Part shown: positions 59,806-64,000 of the stretch, one piece after another
How positions within the stretch are numbered: the stretch's first letter is position 1
How the letters are laid out: each line of letters starts with the position of its first letter
From: Streptomyces sp. NBC_01551
GTDB lineage: Bacteria > Actinomycetota > Actinomycetes > Streptomycetales > Streptomycetaceae
Reading direction: 5' to 3'
Length of the DNA: 64,000 nucleotides
Assembly: GCF_026339935.1 (NCBI RefSeq)
Contig: NZ_JAPEPX010000001.1
Coordinates: 5,545,501 to 5,609,500 of the forward strand
Notes under the pieces: model-generated
Databases searched by the model: none
The model's input: the letters and a program-made list of their open reading frames with translations, nothing else
Told to the model about the DNA's origin: nothing
Program-made: the position numbers and the translations under genes

Positions 59806-60429
59806 TCAGGATTGTGCTGAGTCGGCGGCGCCGCCCCGCGGCCTCGCCCGTACGTGAATGCGCTCGCCCTGCGGCCCGAACAGGCTGAGGAACTCCGCCG
59901 GCTGCGGCCCCGGATTGAAGAACGCGTGCGGGGTCCGGGTGTCGAACTCGGCCACCTCCCCGCTGGTGAGCACCAGGTCGTGCTCGCCCAGCAGCAGCCG
60001 TACCCGCCCGGACAACACGTACAGCCACTCGTAGCCCTCGTGCACCCGCAGCTCGGGCAGCGGCGCCGACGCTTCGGCCGCCGGCATGATCGTCTTGAAG
60101 GCGTGCACCCCGCCGAAGTGGCGCGTGAGCGGCACGTACGTGCTGCCGTGCCGGACGAACGGCCGCGGCCGGATCCGCGGATCGCCGGTCTCCGGCGCGC
60201 CGACGAGCTCGTCGAGCGCCACCCGGTGCGCCTTGGCCAGCGGAAGCAGCAGTTCCAGAGTCGGGCGGCGCTGCCCGGACTCCAGCCGGGACAGCGTGGA
60301 GAGCGAGATTCCGGTGATCTCGCTGAGCTGGGCCAGCGTGGTGCCGCGCTGCCGGCGCAGCGCCCGCAACCGCGGGCCCACGGCGGTGAGCACGTCCGCC
60401 AGCTCTTCGTCCTGCTCGGGGGTGACCAT
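59806..60429 (-). CDS. XRE-family regulator with cupin sensor domain
   Basis: The 207-residue protein has an XRE domain (LRALRRQRGTTLAQLSEITG, LSRLESGQRRPTLELL) and a C-terminal cupin barrel (HEGYEWLYVLSGRVRLLLG, FDTRTPHAFFNPG). The cupin may bind a small molecule or metal. It diverges from the flavoprotein gene at 60496, and a palindrome lies nine bases upstream of its start. It is likely an autorepressor that also controls the flavoprotein. Confidence 0.9.
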   Translation of the reverse strand: MVTPEQDEELADVLTAVGPRLRALRRQRGTTLAQLSEITGISLSTLSRLESGQRRPTLELLLPLAKAHRVALDELVGAPETGDPRIRPRPFVRHGSTYVPLTRHFGGVHAFKTIMPAAEASAPLPELRVHEGYEWLYVLSGRVRLLLGEHDLVLTSGEVAEFDTRTPHAFFNPGPQPAEFLSLFGPQGERIHVRARPRGGAADSAQS

Positions 60430-60437
60430 GCCTCCAT

Positions 60438-60452
60438 TTGCCGGTTCGGCAA
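60438..60452. promoter_or_regulatory. Palindrome TTGCCG-N3-CGGCAA, likely XRE-cupin operator
   Basis: Perfect 6-bp arms lie eight bases from the regulator start and 43 bp before the flavoprotein gene. The octamer CCATTTG, repeated 20 bp apart beside it (60434 and 60455), may be part of the site. Confidence 0.6.
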
Positions 60453-60495
60453 GTCCATTTGTCAAGAGGCGCCCCTCCGGCACACCCTCACGGGT

Positions 60496-61590
60496 ATGGA
60501 CAACGCGATGACGAGGCACTCCGACGCAGAGCTCGCAGAACCGGACACCCGGCTGGACGCAGGGCCGGACACACAGCCGCACACAAGGCCGCACGCAAGG
60601 CCGCACGCAGAGGCAGACACCCCCGTAGACGTGGCGGTCATCGGCGGCGGCGCCGCCGGCCTCGCGGGCGCCCTGACCCTCGCCCGGGCCCGCCGCTCGG
60701 TGCTCGTACTGGACTCCGGCAGCCCGCGCAACGCCCCCGCCGCGCACCTGCACGGCTACCTCGGCCACGACGGCGCGAGCCCGGCGGACCTGCTGGCCCG
60801 CGGCCGGGCGGAGGTGGCCGGGTACGGCGCCGAGATCCGGTCCGGGGCGGCCGGTACGGCCATCGCGGCCGATCGCCTGCCGGGCGGGGGCTTCCTCGTC
60901 CGCTGCGCAGACGGCTCCGCCGTCCGGGCCGGGCGGCTGCTGGTCGCCACCGGCCTGGTGGACGAGCTTCCCGCGCTGCCCGGTCTCGGGGCGCGCTGGG
61001 GGCGGGACGTGCTGCACTGCCCGTACTGCCACGGCTGGGAGGTCCGCGACCTTCCCTTGGCCGTACTGGCCACCGGGCCGGTCTCCGTTCACCAGGCGCA
61101 GCTCTGGCGGCAGTGGAGCTCACAGGTGACGTTGCTGTCCCACACCTGGCGTCTCACCGACGAGGACCGGGAGCTGTTGGCCGCCCGGGGCGTCGAGGTG
61201 GTGGCGGGCGAGGTGACCGGCCTGAGCGTCGCCGAGGACCGGCTGACCGGGGTGACCCTGGCCGGCGGCGCTAGCGTCGGGTGCCGGGCGCTGATCGTGG
61301 CCCCGCGCTTCACCGCCCGGTCCGGGGTGCTGACCAGCCTCGGCCTGCCCGCCACCGACCTGGTGCGGGACGGCCATGTGGTCGGCACCTGCGTGGAGTC
61401 CGATCCGGCCACCGGCGCCACCGCCCTCGCCGGGGTGTGGGCGGCCGGCAATGTGACCGCGCCGATGGAACAGCTGGCCGGCGCGGCCGCCCAGGGCGTG
61501 CACGCGGCGGTGGCCATCAACACCGACCTGGTCGCGGCGGAGACGCGGAGCGCGCTCGAAGCCCACCGCGCCACGGGCCCGACGGGCTAG
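60496..61590 (+). CDS. Thioredoxin-reductase-like flavoprotein
   Basis: This 364-residue NAD(P)/FAD oxidoreductase has VAVIGGGAAGLAGALTLA (FAD), the redox pair CPYC in LHCPYCHGWE, and AGVWAAGNVTAP at the C-terminus. This is the low-molecular-weight thioredoxin reductase fold, seen also in dithiol oxidases that close disulfides in natural products. The N-terminal 40 residues are unusual, with 12-bp DNA repeats (60577-60612) giving PHTRPHARPHAE. The start may be the ATG at 60508 instead. It diverges from the XRE-cupin regulator, which probably controls it. Confidence 0.88.
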   Translation: MDNAMTRHSDAELAEPDTRLDAGPDTQPHTRPHARPHAEADTPVDVAVIGGGAAGLAGALTLARARRSVLVLDSGSPRNAPAAHLHGYLGHDGASPADLLARGRAEVAGYGAEIRSGAAGTAIAADRLPGGGFLVRCADGSAVRAGRLLVATGLVDELPALPGLGARWGRDVLHCPYCHGWEVRDLPLAVLATGPVSVHQAQLWRQWSSQVTLLSHTWRLTDEDRELLAARGVEVVAGEVTGLSVAEDRLTGVTLAGGASVGCRALIVAPRFTARSGVLTSLGLPATDLVRDGHVVGTCVESDPATGATALAGVWAAGNVTAPMEQLAGAAAQGVHAAVAINTDLVAAETRSALEAHRATGPTG

Positions 61591-61719
61591 CCGCGAGCCC
61601 GACAGCCCGCTATCGGACATGTGTGCGGGTTTCGGTCAGGTCCTACCCGCGCAGGCTTTGGGCGGTGTGATCGTCGTACGACGCGTCACGTCGGCGGCTC
61701 GCCGACGCAGCGGCTCGAC

Positions 61720-61775
61720 GCATCGACGCATTCGCGCATCGGCGTATCACAGCATCGACTCATCGACTCATCGGC
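61720..61775. repeat. 8-bp repeat array upstream of the FAD monooxygenase
   Basis: Seven units of GCATCGAC-like octamers (GCATCGAC, GCATTCGC, GCATCGGC, GTATCACA, GCATCGAC, TCATCGAC, TCATCGGC) end 21 bp before the next gene. The period of 8 is not a helical turn, so fixed protein phasing is unlikely. It fills about a quarter of the 206-bp intergenic space; the rest (61591-61719) shows no gene. Confidence 0.6.
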
Positions 61776-61796
61776 TGGTCGGCTCAGGGGGGCGCA

Positions 61797-63179
61797 ATGG
61801 CACATGTGCTGGTTGTCGGCGGAGGGGTCGGAGGGCTGGCCACCGCGCTGCTCGCGGCGCGCCACGGACACACCGCCGAACTCTTCGAACGGGACACCCG
61901 GGCCCCCGGCACCGCGCTGGACCGCGACTTCTTCGGCTGGCGCCGCCCGGCCGTCCCGCAGGCCACCCAGCCGCACGCGCTGCTCGGCGCGGCCCGCAAC
62001 GTGCTGCGCGACGATCTGCCCGACGTCCACGCGGAGATGCTCCGGCTCGGTGCCCGCGAGCGCCACGAGCTGGACTGGTTCGACGTACGACCGCCCGCGC
62101 GCCCCGGCGACGAGGACCTGGTCATGCTGCAGGCGCGGCGGATCCTGCTGGAGAGTGCCCTGGCCACGGCCCTGCGCGGCGAACCGGGCGTGGTCGCGCG
62201 GTATGGGGAACCGGTCACCGGAATCACCGCCACCCCCGGCATCCGCGTGACCGGCGTGACCACATCGGCCGGGGCGTACGAGGGGGACCTGGTCGTGGAC
62301 GCGGGCGGGCGGCGCGGTGGCGTCGAGCGCTGGCTCGCCGCGGCGGGCTGCCGGCCGGCCGTCGTGGAGCGGCACCGCACGGGGCTCGCGTACTTCTGCC
62401 GCTGGTACCGGCTGCCGGAAGGGCTGGACGAGGGCCCGCGCCGGCCCTGGACGGTGACCGGCGGCGCCTTCGCGGGCTGCGCGGTCTTCCCGGCCGACAA
62501 CCGGGTGTTCGCGGTCACCCTGTTCGTGCACACGGAGGACACCACGCGCTCCGCGCTGCGCCACCCGGCCGTCTTCGAGGCCGCGGCGCGGGCCTTCCCG
62601 CCCGGCGCGGCCTGGCTGGAGCTGGGCGCCGAGCCGCTGTCCGACGTACTGGCGACGGCGAGCCTGGACAACCGTTGGAGCTCGCTGGTCGACGAGCGGG
62701 GCCCGGTGGTCAACGGGCTGGTGCCCGTCGGGGACGCCATCGCCCACACCAACCCGACCCTGGGGCAGGGCACCTCGCTCGCCCTGTGGGCCGCGCGCAG
62801 GGTGGCCCGTACCGCCGGCCAGGACCCGGGGTCGGCCCGCTTCGCCACCGAGTACCACGACTGGGCGGTGCGCACCCTGAAGCCGTGGTTCGACTACCAG
62901 GTCGTCGCCGACGGGGCCATCGGCGAGCGCTTCGCGACCCGGGCCGGGCGGACGGGGACGGCGCGCGAGGTGGCCGCCCTCTTCGACTGCGCGCTGGAGG
63001 ACCCCGAGGTGATGCGCGCGCGGGCCAGGGTCCGTCACCTGGCCGAACCGCCGGAGCGGGCGTACGCGGATCCGCAGGTCAGGACCCGGGTGGCGCGCTG
63101 GCTGGCCGCCCGGCCGGACTACGCGCCGAACGCGGTGGGGCCGGACCGGGCGGAGTGGGAGAAGCTGACGACGGGCTGA
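61797..63179 (+). CDS. FAD-binding monooxygenase-like oxidoreductase
   Basis: The 460-residue protein opens with HVLVVGGGVGGLATALLAAR and has the second FAD motif LVPVGDAIAHTNPTLGQGTS. It also has the DVDAGGR-like GDLVVDAGGRRGG. It is related to the monooxygenase at 11160 but not a close copy. The ATG follows AGGGGGG. The stop is inside a 9-bp tandem repeat, and 8-bp repeats precede the gene. The substrate is not known. Confidence 0.85.
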   Translation: MAHVLVVGGGVGGLATALLAARHGHTAELFERDTRAPGTALDRDFFGWRRPAVPQATQPHALLGAARNVLRDDLPDVHAEMLRLGARERHELDWFDVRPPARPGDEDLVMLQARRILLESALATALRGEPGVVARYGEPVTGITATPGIRVTGVTTSAGAYEGDLVVDAGGRRGGVERWLAAAGCRPAVVERHRTGLAYFCRWYRLPEGLDEGPRRPWTVTGGAFAGCAVFPADNRVFAVTLFVHTEDTTRSALRHPAVFEAAARAFPPGAAWLELGAEPLSDVLATASLDNRWSSLVDERGPVVNGLVPVGDAIAHTNPTLGQGTSLALWAARRVARTAGQDPGSARFATEYHDWAVRTLKPWFDYQVVADGAIGERFATRAGRTGTAREVAALFDCALEDPEVMRARARVRHLAEPPERAYADPQVRTRVARWLAARPDYAPNAVGPDRAEWEKLTTG

Positions 63180-63244
63180 ACGGGCTGAACGGGCTGAACG
63201 GGCTGAACGGGCTGAACGGGCTGAACGGGCCGAACGGGCTGACG
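63173..63244. repeat. 9-bp tandem repeat over the monooxygenase stop codon
   Basis: Eight units of GGGCTGAAC run from 63173 to 63244; six are perfect and the last two diverge (GGGCCGAAC, GGGCTGACG). The TGA of the oxidoreductase is in the first unit. Every unit contains a TGA in the same frame, so read-through would meet stop codons again at once. Confidence 0.92.
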
Positions 63245-63312
63245 GGGCCGACGGGCTGACCAGGCCGACCTCGCCGACCTGGCCAAGCCGGACCGCCCGG
63301 CCGGCGGTCCTC

Positions 63313-63369
63313 CCTCGCCGACGTGCTCGGCCGGGCGGTCACTCCGTCCGGCCGAGCACGTCGGCGAGG
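63313..63369. terminator. 22-bp perfect inverted repeat with the ligase stop codon in its loop
   Basis: The left arm 63313-63334 and right arm 63348-63369 are perfect complements, with a 13-base loop that includes the ligase stop codon (63339-63341). The right arm is inside the ligase coding end. It is a strong terminator candidate for both the ligase and the monooxygenase gene, which converge here. Confidence 0.85.
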
Positions 63370-64000
63370 TCGTAGCCGACGGCCTCCTCCAGCTGCTCGT
63401 ACGTACAGCTCTCCGGCGCCCGGTCGGGCCTCCAGCGGCGGAACTGGGCGGTGTGGCGGAAGCGGTCGCCCTCCATGTGGTCGTACGCGACCTCGCAGAC
63501 CCGCTCGGGGCGCAGCGGTACCCAGGACAGGTCCTTCTTGCCGGTCCAGCGGCTCTGCGCACCCGGCAGCCGGGCGCTCTCGTGCGCGGACTCCTCGGCC
63601 CAGGCGGCCCAGGGGTGCCCTTCGGGATCCGCCATCCGCAGCGGTTCGAGCTCGTCCACCAGTTCGGCGCGGCGCTTCATGGGGAAGGCGGCGCAGACGC
63701 CCACGTGCTGGAGGGCGCCGTGCCCGTCGAGCAGCCCGAGCAGCAATGATCCGACAATCGGACCGCTCTTGTGGAAACGGAAACCCGCGACGACGACGTC
63801 GGCCGTACGCTCGTGCTTGATCTTGAACATGAGTCGGGCATCGGGCCGGTAGGGGAGATCGAGGGGTTTGGCGATCACCCCGTCGAGCCCGGCGCCCTCG
63901 AACCGCTCGAACCATTCTTGCGCGAGCGCGGGGTCGGTGGTCGCGGGCGCGAGATGAACGGGGGGCCGAGCGGTGGAAAGGGCTTGGGAGAGGGTGTCGC
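63339..64000 (-). CDS. ATP-dependent DNA ligase, N-terminus beyond the window
   Basis: The frame is open to the right edge. The visible 220 residues carry two nucleotidyltransferase motifs, GLDGVIAKPLDLPY (motif IV-like) and FKIKHERTADVVVAG (motif V), followed by the OB-fold half and the end DLADVLGRTE. The adenylation-site Lys lies outside the window. Such ligases (LigC/LigD type) serve in repair and end joining in actinomycetes. The ATP-dependent type is clear; which of the several paralogues it is cannot be told here. Confidence 0.9.
   Translation of the reverse strand, partial: DTLSQALSTARPPVHLAPATTDPALAQEWFERFEGAGLDGVIAKPLDLPYRPDARLMFKIKHERTADVVVAGFRFHKSGPIVGSLLLGLLDGHGALQHVGVCAAFPMKRRAELVDELEPLRMADPEGHPWAAWAEESAHESARLPGAQSRWTGKKDLSWVPLRPERVCEVAYDHMEGDRFRHTAQFRRWRPDRAPESCTYEQLEEAVGYDLADVLGRTE

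Overview
The window is high-GC actinobacterial chromosome, almost certainly Streptomyces or a close relative. The evidence is strongly GC-biased third codon positions, frequent GTG and TTG starts, a 527-residue principal sigma factor of the HrdB type with an Ala/Lys-rich N-terminus, a tRNA gene without encoded CCA, and many long GC-rich inverted repeats between genes. Most of it looks like core or conserved chromosome. I see no insertion sequence, no integrase with a complete active site, no CRISPR array and no obvious prophage.

Layout. 1-5.4 kb: a partial metallo-beta-lactamase-fold hydrolase, folD, a methyltransferase, hrdB and a SRPBCC protein. 5.4-13.6 kb: an APC permease, a membrane-anchored alkaline-phosphatase-superfamily protein, a degenerate serine-recombinase-like protein, a second MBL-fold hydrolase coupled to a DedA-type protein, and an FAD monooxygenase. 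13.6-19.6 kb: an XRE regulator, a Tat-exported FAD amine-oxidase-like enzyme, a pterin dehydratase, and a CPBP protease / aldo-keto reductase / ricin-lectin operon. 19.7-26.6 kb: a LIV-type ABC importer (one protein fuses two permeases and an ATPase) next to an acyl-CoA ligase, with a paired palindromic operator over a likely promoter. 26.7-31.8 kb: LysR and a bile-acid-type symporter, a ferredoxin, fdhD, fabH and tRNA-Leu(GAG). 32-34.4 kb: a TetR regulator with a clear operator facing an SDR and a membrane protein. 34.5-41.8 kb: a NACHT-type STAND ATPase diverging from a Ser/Thr kinase, then a sigma-like protein overlapping an IclR-like regulator. 42-48.7 kb: metG, a YfcC-type carrier coupled to an M20 peptidase, and a long-form GAPDH. 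48.9-55.3 kb: a P450, a frameshifted secreted protein, a DUF4239 protein, and a module of XRE regulator, ImmA/IrrE-type metallopeptidase and MAB_1171c-type membrane protein facing a second XRE regulator. 55.4-64 kb: a GH4 glycosidase, an MFS exporter with a cytoplasmic tail, a XRE-cupin/Nudix pair facing a thioredoxin-reductase-like enzyme, an FAD monooxygenase and a partial ATP-dependent DNA ligase.

Three things stand out. First, two genes (kinase near 38.74 kb, secreted protein near 50.43 kb) are each broken by an apparent single missing C in the same GGCCCCCGC context. Second, at least five genes carry short tandem repeats (6 to 20 bp units) on or directly beside their stop codons. Third, the divergent XRE/XRE region near 54.2 kb holds three copies of the octamer TTGCCACA (the third with one change) spaced exactly 41 bp apart around a good promoter; with the ImmA/IrrE-type peptidase and membrane protein this is the best candidate for an incompletely described regulatory system, alongside the NACHT ATPase as a possible anti-phage protein.
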